From JADLCX01 sp038251595 (GTDB lineage Bacteria; Planctomycetota; Phycisphaerae; Phycisphaerales; UBA1924): 7,447 bases of DNA. The notes beneath the pieces were generated by a model. That model was given only the letters and a program-made list of their open reading frames with translations. It did not search any database and had not been told where the DNA came from. The position numbers and the translations under genes were made by a program. How positions within the stretch are numbered: position 1 is the first letter of the stretch; every line of letters starts with the position of its first letter. This document shows, piece by piece, positions 1 through 5,142 of this stretch. The stretch is taken from assembly GCA_038251595.1 (NCBI GenBank), contig JBBSBC010000187.1, positions 1 to 7,447 on the forward strand, written 5' to 3'.

Positions 1-522
1 AACCCCCACACTCTTCACCACAACACTCCCCGCGCCGATCACCGCGTCATCACCGATGCTCACCCCCGGACAGATGATCGCCCCGCCTCCCACCCACACA
101 TTGTTCCCGATCGTGACCGGCCGCGTCATCTCGCGCCCGCTCGCTCGCTCCGTGGCATCAGTCGGGTGCGTCGCGGCATAAATGTGTACGCCCGGCCCGA
201 AGAGGCATCCATCGCCGATCGTGACCAAGGCACAATCGAGCACCACGCACCCGAAGTTCATGTACAGCCGCGCCCCGGCGCGAATGTTGAACCCGTAATC
301 ACAGCGAAAGTCCGGCTCGATCTCCGCGCCCGGCCCAAGACTCCCGAACAACTCGCCAAGCAGCGCACCCCGCTCGCCCATCTGATCCTCGGTGGTCTGG
401 TTGAACATCCGCGTGAGCCGCCGCGCCCGCTTGCGCAGCGCAACCAGTTCCGGGTCTGATGACCGGTACAACTCTCCGGCAAGCATGCGCGTACGTTCGG
501 ATGGGTCCGAGCTGTCGGCCAT
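1..522 (-). CDS. maa: Maltose/galactoside O-acetyltransferase (partial, 3' end outside window)
   Basis: Transfers an acetyl group from acetyl-CoA to a sugar hydroxyl; a cytoplasmic trimeric left-handed beta-helix enzyme of the LacA/Maa/NodL family. The 174 visible residues follow the family from end to end. The N-terminal maltose-transacetylase helix region (about 10-60) contains MLAGELYRSSDPEL. It is followed by EPDFRCDYGFNI (69-80), then hexapeptide repeats such as VTIGDG, VTIGNNVWVGGGA and VSIGDDAVIGAGSVV (100-168). The catalytic His of the HIYAATHP motif is His119. E. coli Maa is 183 residues, so only about ten residues should lie beyond position 1. The ATG at 522 is preceded by an AGAGGTGA-type ribosome site and lies 18 bp after the stop of the DinB-family gene, so the two are probably cotranscribed. 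Sugar specificity cannot be read from the sequence; the symbol is by family resemblance. Confidence 0.93.
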   Translation of the reverse strand, partial: MADSSDPSERTRMLAGELYRSSDPELVALRKRARRLTRMFNQTTEDQMGERGALLGELFGSLGPGAEIEPDFRCDYGFNIRAGARLYMNFGCVVLDCALVTIGDGCLFGPGVHIYAATHPTDATERASGREMTRPVTIGNNVWVGGGAIICPGVSIGDDAVIGAGSVVVKSVGV

Positions 523-540
523 CTTCTTGTTCACCTCTGC

Positions 541-1056
541 TCAGGCGGGCTTGCGAATCCGCATCATGTAGTCAAGCTCAGGCCATTTCGCATCAAGCCG
601 TCGCAGAATGTTCGCCGCCTGCGCTTGGTGGTGCTTGCTGTGCATCACGCCCTGCACCAGCATGTCGCCGAGCGATGCCATGAATGTGTTTCCCTTGGAA
701 TCGCGGTATGGCTGCACGCGCAACAGATCGGGGATCTCCGCGGCCAACTCATCCAGATACGTTTCACGATCCCGACGATTGCGTGCAAAGAGTGTTTCAA
801 GCTCCGCGACCGACACCCGCTCGCTCTCGCTTGGCCACTTCGTCTCCGCTTCCACACCACCGCGCCACCGCCGAAGCCAAACATACTCACCGTTGTAGAT
901 ATGCAGCAACGTACGGCGCATCGTCCCCACACCGATCTGCATCTCCCGGTCCAACTGCTCGTCGGCAAGTGGCACAGCCCCACTCAGCAGTTGGTCGTTC
1001 GACCAATCGGTATATTCGAGCAATGTCCGAACCGCGGCAAGATCGTTGATGGCCAT
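541..1056 (-). CDS. DinB-family putative metal-dependent protein
   Basis: A 171-residue protein with the four-helix-bundle pattern of the DinB/YfiT superfamily, cytoplasmic proteins that bind a divalent metal through three histidines. Some members are thiol transferases (bacillithiol or mycothiol S-transferases); many have no known substrate. The N-terminus reads LLEYTDWSNDQLL, the usual helix 1 (W-N pair). The first metal His is expected at His52 in TLLHIYNGEYVWLRRW, and the other two in HxxxH form at His139 and His143 in VMHSKHHQAQAANIL. All three ligands are present, so the fold should be functional. Length matches the family (150-175). It is the first gene of a likely two-gene operon with the acetyltransferase. 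No Shine-Dalgarno is visible before the ATG at 1056, and a TATTCT box lies 6 nt upstream, so the mRNA may be leaderless. The substrate is unknown. Confidence 0.9.
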   Translation of the reverse strand: MAINDLAAVRTLLEYTDWSNDQLLSGAVPLADEQLDREMQIGVGTMRRTLLHIYNGEYVWLRRWRGGVEAETKWPSESERVSVAELETLFARNRRDRETYLDELAAEIPDLLRVQPYRDSKGNTFMASLGDMLVQGVMHSKHHQAQAANILRRLDAKWPELDYMMRIRKPA

Positions 1057-1062
1057 GCCCGG

Positions 1063-1068
1063 AGAATA
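1063..1068 (-). promoter_or_regulatory. Possible -10 box of the DinB/acetyltransferase operon
   Basis: On the minus strand the sequence TATTCT ends 6 nt before the ATG at 1056. If used, transcription would start at or next to the start codon. There is no purine-rich ribosome site between the box and the ATG, which fits. No convincing -35 box is visible 16-18 nt further upstream, so this is weak. Confidence 0.22.
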
Positions 1069-1142
1069 GAAGGGTATTTTGAGCTCCGCTGGCCTTCACC
1101 CACCACCCCCTCAACAATGACTCGCCCGATAAGGATGCCCCC

Positions 1143-1712
1143 ATGCTCATCAACCGTCTTAAAGCACCCGCCCTGTTCGTCACGCTTGTCGTCTTCGCCA
1201 TGCTCTCGCGCTTGCTCCCCCACGCCCCCAACCTGGCCGCAGTCGCGGCGGTCGCCATGTTCGCCGGCTGGTTCTTTCACAGCCGCCTGCTGGCCATCTC
1301 CGTCCCGCTCACCGCCATGCTCCTCTCCGATGCCCTGATCGGCGGATACCAGCCAGCCATCATGGTCGCGGTCTACCTCTCATTCATCGCGCCGGTCTTC
1401 TTTCGTGGCCTGATCGGGCGCGATCTCTCCGCCGCGAGACTGCTGGCCCGCGCTGGGATCGGGGCGCTTGCCGCCTCAACCCTCTTCTTCATCTCCACAA
1501 ACCTCGCCGTCTGGGCCTTTGCCGGATACTACCCGCTCACTGCCCCCGGCCTTGCCGCATGTTTCGCCGCGGCTCTCCCGTTCTTTCGCCACACCCTTGC
1601 GGGCGATCTGGTCTTCACCTCGTTCCTCTTCGGCAGTTTCATCCTGTTGACCAGGCTTATGAGCGCGCGTTCTGCGGTCCTCACCATCCCCAATACGGCG
1701 GTCGCTTCATGA
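1143..1712 (+). CDS. DUF6580-type polytopic membrane protein
   Basis: A 189-residue inner-membrane protein of unknown function that resembles the DUF6580 family. The matching signatures are RLLPHAPN after the first helix (23-30), the FFISTNLAVW segment (115-124), the YYPLT turn (129-133) and the ALPFFRHTLAGD segment (144-155). Hydrophobic stretches at about 8-22, 31-45, 49-68, 72-88, 103-126, 134-148 and 155-171 suggest six or seven membrane segments. Length is normal for the family. The ATG at 1143 has AAGGA at 1131-1135, seven bases upstream. Its stop overlaps the start of the FKBP gene (ATGA at 1709-1712), so the two are translated from one message. The family has been loosely called transport-like, but I see no substrate-binding signature. 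The last 15 residues are polar and probably cytoplasmic. Confidence 0.85.
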   Translation: MLINRLKAPALFVTLVVFAMLSRLLPHAPNLAAVAAVAMFAGWFFHSRLLAISVPLTAMLLSDALIGGYQPAIMVAVYLSFIAPVFFRGLIGRDLSAARLLARAGIGALAASTLFFISTNLAVWAFAGYYPLTAPGLAACFAAALPFFRHTLAGDLVFTSFLFGSFILLTRLMSARSAVLTIPNTAVAS

Positions 1713-2032
1713 ACCTTGAAATCACCGAAATCTCACCCGGCACCGGCGCCGCGGCCAAAGCGGGCGACGCACTGGCCATTCACTATCGCGGCACGCTTGA
1801 TAACGGCACCGAGTTTGACGCCTCATACCCACGGGGCGAGACGCTCGACTTCAAGCTCGGTGCGGGCGAGCTGATCAAGGGCATGGATGACGGGCTGGTC
1901 GGCCTGCGCGTGGGCGGCAAGCGTCGGCTCCGCATTCCCCCCGCACTCGGCTATGGCACGCGCGGTGTCCCCGGCGTCATCCCGGCCAACTCGATCCTCA
2001 TCTTCGAGGTCGAGCTGGTCTCGATCGGCTGA
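1709..2032 (+). CDS. FKBP-type peptidyl-prolyl cis-trans isomerase
   Basis: A 107-residue single-domain FKBP catalysing cis-trans isomerisation of Xaa-Pro bonds. It has no signal peptide or extra domain, so it should be cytoplasmic. It lines up without gaps on human FKBP12. The pocket residues Tyr26, Phe36, Asp37, Ile56, Tyr82 and Phe99 are all present, in HYRG, EFDAS, ELIKG, GYGTRG and IFEVEL. Trp59 at the pocket floor is replaced by Met (GMDDG), Phe46 by Leu, and Val55 by Leu. The start at 1709 was chosen because it gives exactly the FKBP12 length and forms an ATGA overlap with the upstream gene. An in-frame start at 1559 would only add residues with no family match. There is no strong ribosome site, so translation probably depends on coupling to the membrane-protein gene. 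Confidence 0.93.
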   Translation: MNLEITEISPGTGAAAKAGDALAIHYRGTLDNGTEFDASYPRGETLDFKLGAGELIKGMDDGLVGLRVGGKRRLRIPPALGYGTRGVPGVIPANSILIFEVELVSIG

Positions 2033-2204
2033 TTTTCCGCGTGCAAGAAACTCCGGGTGCCTTTCCGCAACATGGCTGTGTGCAGACCACACAACCGTGT
2101 TGCCCCAGATAAACACGCCATCTTGACGGCTCATAATGCCGCACTCCCTGCACGCGCACGCCCTTTCGACACGCGCGGCACCTCTTTTGCCTCTATCACT
2201 TCGA

Positions 2205-2224
2205 AGCCGCGCTGCCGCGCGGCT
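2205..2224 (+). promoter_or_regulatory. Perfect 8-bp hairpin in the leader of the first CTERM gene
   Basis: AGCCGCGC pairs with GCGCGGCT around a TGCC tetraloop, ending 26 nt before the ATG at 2251. It has no following T-run, so it is not a terminator for the FKBP gene. It may stabilise the 5' end of the message or set ribosome access. The rest of the 218-bp gap 2033-2250 shows no gene and no convincing promoter. Confidence 0.4.
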
Positions 2225-2250
2225 CGGGGAACTCATAGAGGGAGATACTC

Positions 2251-3054
2251 ATGTCCATTCGTACAGCAGCGCGGCTTGTCGCCGCCGCGGGCCTTTTGTT
2301 TAGCGGCGCAACCGCAAGCGCCGACATCTTCGGCTTTTCATTCATCGCACCCCAACCGGGCGTTGTTCCCAACAACAACGGCGGCACGTTCCATTCCATT
2401 TTCGCCACGTTTGACACCAACAACAAGCAGCTCAACTGGACGGTCAACTTTTCTGACCGCGTCACCAAGGGCTATTGGCTGGTCATCAACAACGGACCCA
2501 ACCCCAAGAACCACCCGGGTGAACTCGGCATCTACTACTTCGATGCCAACAACGTCTTCGATGGCGATGCGGGCACCAATGGCATTAAGTTGACGGCCTA
2601 TGGATACAACGGACAGAACGCGTCAAACTCGTGGCAGGATGGCAACTCGGCCGTACCCGGCAACCAGCCCGGCGACCTCATCAAAGGCGCAAACGACACA
2701 AGCTGGATTCAGAGCATCGACGCTCAGAATGTCGTTCTCCCCGGCGGGATCAACGGTCGCTCGTTGAGCTTCACCGTTGATGCGACCGACATCATCGCCC
2801 ATGCACCGCTCTATCCCGACGCGGTCGATCCGTGGTACGGCACCGGCTTCGCCGATCAGCTCGGTATCTGGATGCACCCGGCCCGAACATTCGATGTTGG
2901 ATACAACGGCGCGGGTGGCATCAGCAGCTTCCGCACGGGCCAAGAGGGTTGGCTCGACGGTTCGCACTTCGATACATTACTCATTCCCGCCCCCGGCGCG
3001 GCCGCGCTCGCCGGTGTCGCGTCGATCCTGCTCAGTCGGCGCCGTCGCCGCTGA
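2251..3054 (+). CDS. Exported protein with PEP-CTERM-like sorting tail, paralogue A
   Basis: A 267-residue secreted or surface protein of unknown function. Residues 1-24 are a Sec signal peptide (MSIRTAARLV start, hydrophobic core, cleavage after TASA before DIFGF). The C-terminus from Ile245 reads IPAPG, then a hydrophobic helix AAALAGVASILL and SRRRRR. This three-part tail resembles PEP-CTERM signals processed by exosortase, with PAPG in place of PEP. The body is rich in Asn, Gly and aromatics, which suggests a beta-sandwich. It is clearly homologous to the gene at 3860: FSDR (67-70), YYFDA (95-99), IKLTAYGYNG (112-121), SW (151-152) and GTGFAD (197-202) recur in order. The ATG at 2251 has GAGGGAGA six bases upstream. 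A strong terminator follows at 3145. No catalytic motif is visible. Confidence 0.88.
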   Translation: MSIRTAARLVAAAGLLFSGATASADIFGFSFIAPQPGVVPNNNGGTFHSIFATFDTNNKQLNWTVNFSDRVTKGYWLVINNGPNPKNHPGELGIYYFDANNVFDGDAGTNGIKLTAYGYNGQNASNSWQDGNSAVPGNQPGDLIKGANDTSWIQSIDAQNVVLPGGINGRSLSFTVDATDIIAHAPLYPDAVDPWYGTGFADQLGIWMHPARTFDVGYNGAGGISSFRTGQEGWLDGSHFDTLLIPAPGAAALAGVASILLSRRRRR

Positions 3055-3144
3055 TCGCACTTCACTTCATCAATCACTCCTCCTCTAAGCACCAGTCTCC
3101 ACGGCCAATCACAGAGAACACACCTCTTATGAGATTCGTGCCAG

Positions 3145-3178
3145 ACGGGCCCGCACGTTGCGGGCCCGTTTGTATTTT
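3145..3178 (+). terminator. Rho-independent terminator after paralogue A
   Basis: ACGGGCCCGCA (3145-3155) pairs perfectly over 11 bp with TGCGGGCCCGT (3159-3169) around a CGT loop, followed by TTGTATTTTT. It lies 90 nt after the stop at 3054 and closes that transcription unit, so the next CTERM gene needs its own promoter. Confidence 0.92.
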
Positions 3179-3544
3179 TGCTGATGAATCATCGACCACC
3201 CGCAAGTGGCCATAGTTGACCGTGTACAAACGACTATGCACGACTTCATGGTCAATGGCATTGCGCGTAATTTGTTATGTTCATGCAGATGGCAAGCTCA
3301 TCAACGGCTCGAGCCTGATCCTGCATCCTGCGCGGCGCACACCTCACTCGCACACACCTTGGCATCACTCGCCGAGCCTGGCGCTCATCGTTGCCCGTGT
3401 ACCCGATACGAATCCCTGATCATCCATTCCATTTACACGTCCGCCCCCAGATCGCCCAAAGCCCCAAACGCATCGGCCCACAAAAAAGACCGAGAAAATT
3501 GTGATTACCCTCTTGACGCCGCCTCAAAATACGATAATCTGTAT
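3179..3544. other. Non-coding stretch without a recognisable gene
   Basis: About 365 bp with visibly lower GC than the flanking genes. The open frames here (for example 3206-3562 on the plus strand) lack a ribosome site, a signal peptide and any recognisable motif, so I treat them as chance. The one visible element is an imperfect dyad, CATAGTTG (3211-3218) with CGACTATG (3231-3238), eight pairs including one G-T and a 12-nt centre. It could be an operator or a weak hairpin. The end of the stretch holds the possible promoter at 3513-3538. Confidence 0.55.
3513..3538 (+). promoter_or_regulatory. Possible sigma-70-type promoter of the structured leader
   Basis: TTGACG (3513-3518) matches the -35 consensus at five of six, and GATAAT (3533-3538) matches the -10 consensus at five of six. 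The spacer is only 14 nt, shorter than the usual 16-18, which weakens the call. Transcription would begin near 3545, just ahead of the inverted-repeat cluster and about 315 nt upstream of the ATG at 3860. An A-rich segment (3480-3500) lies upstream. Confidence 0.4.
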
Positions 3545-3550
3545 CCAGCG

Positions 3551-3580
3551 TCCGCCCCATGACAGGGCGTAGGTCTCTCA
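3551..3580 (+). repeat. Imperfect direct repeat, left copy
   Basis: Begins TCCGCCC, contains CATG, then GG-GT-GGTCTCTCA. Compared with the copy at 3787-3815 the first seven and last nine bases are identical and the loop between them varies. It forms hairpin CGCCC/GGGCG with a 7-nt loop, followed by unpaired GGTCTCTCA. It can alternatively form GCGT/ACGC (3567-3570 with 3585-3588) plus GGT/ACC, which puts CTCTCAA in a loop. Confidence 0.65.
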
Positions 3581-3786
3581 AACCACGCTAGACATTCAGT
3601 GTTGACCGAACCCGGCAATAGCCGTCCTAAAGGCTCCCTTTGCAGGTTCATTCGGGTTCGGAGGAGATTCGTTCGGGCACTGGTCCCACCGCTCGGCGGA
3701 AGACCAGCACGCCTGCGAGAGGTACAAGTGTACCTGCATCTGTGCTGTTGATGTGGATCAGGAACTAGTCCCACTCATTAGGTTTA

Positions 3787-3815
3787 TCCGCCCGCTCATG
3801 GGTGTTGGTCTCTCA
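3787..3815 (+). repeat. Imperfect direct repeat, right copy
   Basis: The second copy of the TCCGCCC...GGTCTCTCA element. It forms the same hairpin, CGCCC with GGGTG. One G-C pair of the left copy is replaced by G-T and the loop is GCTCAT, so pairing is kept although bases differ. Its last part supplies the TCTCTC that can mask the ribosome site at 3853. Confidence 0.65.
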
Positions 3816-3859
3816 GTTTGCGTGTCCGAAATCTAACGTCTGCTTTGAAAGGGAGAGAG
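3809..3859 (+). promoter_or_regulatory. Possible anti-Shine-Dalgarno hairpin before paralogue B
   Basis: TCTCTC (3809-3814) is complementary to GAGAGA in the GGGAGAGAG ribosome site (3851-3859). After a 2x2 internal loop, TTT (3817-3819) can also pair with AAA (3848-3850). The pairing would hide the ribosome site directly before the ATG at 3860. Other partners for the same TCTCTC type of sequence exist upstream (GAGAG at 3717-3721 against CTCTC at 3575-3579), which allows a switch. This is inferred from pairing only. Confidence 0.35.
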
Positions 3860-4678
3860 ATGACTCCTCAGGTTTTCACCGCGCGGCACACAGCCGCAGC
3901 GGCCATGGCCGTGCTTTGCGCTCAGGCTGTCCACGCCGATATCTATCAATGGAACTTCGCCCCTTCATCGGGCGGTGCCTTCACCCAGAACGATCGGGGT
4001 GGGGCCATCAGTTCCATCAACGCCGCGTTCGATGACGCCGCAGGTCGGCTCTCCTGGGATGTCCAGTTCAGCGACCGGATCTCCGAAGGCTTCTACCTCG
4101 TGCTCACCGATGGCCTCGCCCCTTCCGGACGCTCGGGGCAGTTCGGTGTCTTCTACTTCGATGCCTACGACACCTTCGATGCCGATCCCTCCAACCAAAT
4201 CAAACTGACCGCCTACGCCTACAACGGGCGTGACAACCACAGCAGTTGGCGCGATGGCGATCCCGTGGCCGCGGGCGATCAGAGCCCCGACTGCATCAAG
4301 TCCGCCATGGATGCCTCATGGATCATCGGCCTCCGCGCCGCCGACAACACGCTCGCCGACGGGCGTGAGGGTCGCACGATGGGCTTCACCATCAACACGG
4401 CCGATCTCATTTCGCACTCCCCGCTCTACAACAACCCCGGCGAAAGCTGGAAGGGAACCGGCTTTGCCGAGTCGGTCGGCGTACGCCTCGTTCCCGCCGA
4501 GGTCTTCGAGGCCGACTACACCGGCAACGGCGAGATCGAATGGCTCGGCACCGAGAACGAAGGGGGCCTCGACGGTGTCTTCACCACCATCCGTGTCCCC
4601 GCGCCCGCCGCCGCCACCGCCCTCTTCATCGCGGTCGTCGGGCTTGGCCTCTCCTCACGCCGCCGCGCCCTCTCCTGA
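3860..4678 (+). CDS. Exported protein with PEP-CTERM-like sorting tail, paralogue B
   Basis: A 272-residue exported protein of unknown function, homologous along its whole length to the protein at 2251. Shared blocks are QFSDR (69-73), FYFDAYDTFD (98-107), IKLTAYAYNG (114-123), ASWI (152-155), SHSPLYNN (185-192) and GTGFAE (199-204). Residues 1-26 are a Sec signal peptide cut after AVHA, before DIYQW. The tail from Val246 is VPAPA, a hydrophobic helix, then SSRRRALS. The Gly that follows the PxP in paralogue A is Ala here, and the Arg cluster is not terminal. I chose the ATG at 3860 because GGGAGAGAG stands directly in front and it begins a proper signal peptide. An upstream TTG at 3818 in the same frame would add a polar 14-residue extension. 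The message is probably governed by the structured leader at 3551-3859. No classical terminator follows. Confidence 0.88.
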   Translation: MTPQVFTARHTAAAAMAVLCAQAVHADIYQWNFAPSSGGAFTQNDRGGAISSINAAFDDAAGRLSWDVQFSDRISEGFYLVLTDGLAPSGRSGQFGVFYFDAYDTFDADPSNQIKLTAYAYNGRDNHSSWRDGDPVAAGDQSPDCIKSAMDASWIIGLRAADNTLADGREGRTMGFTINTADLISHSPLYNNPGESWKGTGFAESVGVRLVPAEVFEADYTGNGEIEWLGTENEGGLDGVFTTIRVPAPAAATALFIAVVGLGLSSRRRALS

Positions 4679-4745
4679 TCTCCTCACTTCCCGGCCACAC
4701 ACCGGGAGTTCTCACTCTCGCCTTCACACGGCGAAACACACACAC
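4674..4745 (+). repeat. 72-bp direct repeat, copy 1 (twin hairpins)
   Basis: Starts at the stop codon of paralogue B and is identical at 71 of 72 bases to 4837-4908. It contains two hairpins with 7-nt loops: TCCCGG/CCGGGA (4689-4694 with 4702-4707, loop CCACACA) and TCGCC/GGCGA (4718-4722 with 4730-4734, loop TTCACAC). No T-run follows, so it is not a typical intrinsic terminator. It may act in message 3'-end protection or Rho-dependent ending. Confidence 0.9.
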
Positions 4746-4836
4746 CCTCGCCGGGCCACCGCCCACCGGGGGATTTCACGAACCTCGTCTCTGCATCTCA
4801 CCCGTCCCCCCCTCCCTGCGCCAGTGCGCACTTCCG

Positions 4837-4908
4837 CCTGATCTCCTCACTTCCCGGCCACACACCGGGAGTTCTCACTCCCGCCTTCACACGGCGAAAC
4901 ACACACAC
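4837..4908 (+). repeat. 72-bp direct repeat, copy 2 (twin hairpins)
   Basis: Second copy, 163 bp after the first. The single difference is C at 4881 for T at 4718, which removes the outer pair of the second hairpin. The first hairpin is intact. The copy begins with the same CCTGATC as the end of the paralogue B gene but does not follow any recognisable coding end. The 91 bp between the copies is C-rich and holds only a small GCGC/GCGC hairpin (4818-4829). Confidence 0.9.
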
Positions 4909-4976
4909 TGCCCGCTGCGGCCAACGTCGCCGAGGGCAGATTCGAGACTTCCCTTCTGTTCACGTTCACGCTTTCT

Positions 4977-5094
4977 GGAGAGAGAGATGAAACCTGCATG
5001 CTTTCGGCCACGCTCATCGAGCGCTCGCCATACCGGTGCCCCACCGCCGATCCCCATCGCGCGGTGGTCGTGGAGATGTTGCCCCGAGTCCTGA
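4977..5094 (+). other. Orphan ribosome site and ATG with 35-codon open frame
   Basis: GGAGAGAGAG (4977-4986) directly abuts an ATG at 4987, the same arrangement as at paralogue B, and GCTTTC precedes it as before the gene at 5261. The frame gives only 35 residues (start MKPACFRPRS, stop at 5092-5094), with no signal peptide and no family I recognise. It is rich in Pro, Arg, Ser and Cys. It could be a leader peptide for the gene at 5261, the surviving 5' end of a lost CTERM gene, or chance. Confidence 0.25.
5041..5067 (+). promoter_or_regulatory. Strong hairpin in the leader of the third CTERM gene
   Basis: CCACCGC (5041-5047) pairs with GCGGTGG (5061-5067). CGAT (5048-5051) pairs with ATCG (5056-5059) around a CCCC loop, with a single bulged C at 5060. 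That is eleven pairs in total. It lies inside the 35-codon open frame and is not followed by a T-run. Confidence 0.45.
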
Positions 5095-5142
5095 TCCGCC
5101 CCGCTGGAAGCGAGAGAGCCGACGGATCGATCAGGACTCGGG
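5083..5142 (+). promoter_or_regulatory. 14-bp perfect inverted repeat in the leader of the third CTERM gene
   Basis: CCCGAGTCCTGATC (5083-5096) is perfectly complementary to GATCAGGACTCGGG (5129-5142) with a 32-nt centre that holds a small CGC/GCG hairpin (5102-5112). It is followed by GCGCAGCCCC, not by T residues, so it is not a standard terminator. It covers the stop codon of the 35-codon frame. The remaining 118 bp to the ATG at 5261 is CA-rich with no further clear structure. Confidence 0.5.

Larger units (their letters stand above)
3551..3816 (+). ncRNA. Candidate structured leader RNA or small RNA of unknown class
   Basis: About 265 nt with stacked complementary segments. CGCCC/GGGCG is at 3553-3557 with 3565-3569. 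CCGAACCCG/CGGGTTCGG (nine perfect pairs) is at 3606-3614 with 3653-3661. It encloses GCAA/TTGC (3615-3618 with 3640-3643) and AGCC/GGCT (3620-3623 with 3632-3635). CTGGTC/GACCAG is at 3680-3685 with 3702-3707, enclosing CCGC/GCGG around a TCG loop. AGGTAC/GTACCT is at 3720-3725 with 3730-3735. GTGG/CCAC is at 3753-3756 with 3771-3774. The last hairpin is CGCCC/GGGTG (3789-3793 with 3800-3804). No open frame here looks coding. It sits between a possible promoter and the ribosome site of paralogue B, so a cis-acting leader is the simplest reading; a separate trans-acting RNA is the alternative. I compared it by memory with RNase P, tmRNA, SRP, 6S and common riboswitches and found no convincing match. 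Confidence 0.5.

Noticed and set aside
166..459. Open frames opposite the acetyltransferase gene
   Set aside because: Antisense shadows in GC-rich DNA; the minus-strand frame matches the acetyltransferase family throughout.
2123..2137. TTGACG and CATAAT as a promoter before the first CTERM gene
   Set aside because: The two boxes are only three bases apart, and no second box at proper distance was found for either.
3206..3562. 118-codon open frame in the gap before paralogue B
   Set aside because: No ribosome site, no recognisable motif, no signal peptide, and it runs into the structured segment.
3604..3690. Resemblance to RNase P RNA (GAACCCGGC and GAGGAGATTCGTTCGGGC)
   Set aside because: The two pieces occur in the wrong order, the GAGGAAAGTCCGGGC core is not intact, and the AGGGTGAAA region and P4 geometry are missing.
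3680..3760. Possible SRP or 6S RNA in the structured segment
   Set aside because: GGCGGAAG and GCCTGCG look alike at first sight, but the SRP domain IV internal loops and the long 6S bubble with closing stem cannot be drawn.
3818..3859. Upstream TTG start for paralogue B giving 286 residues
   Set aside because: It would put a polar extension before the signal peptide and has no ribosome site; the ATG at 3860 has GGGAGAGAG directly in front.
3551..4908. CRISPR array or insertion sequence
   Set aside because: Only two copies of each repeat, no regular spacers, no transposase frame and no terminal inverted repeats.
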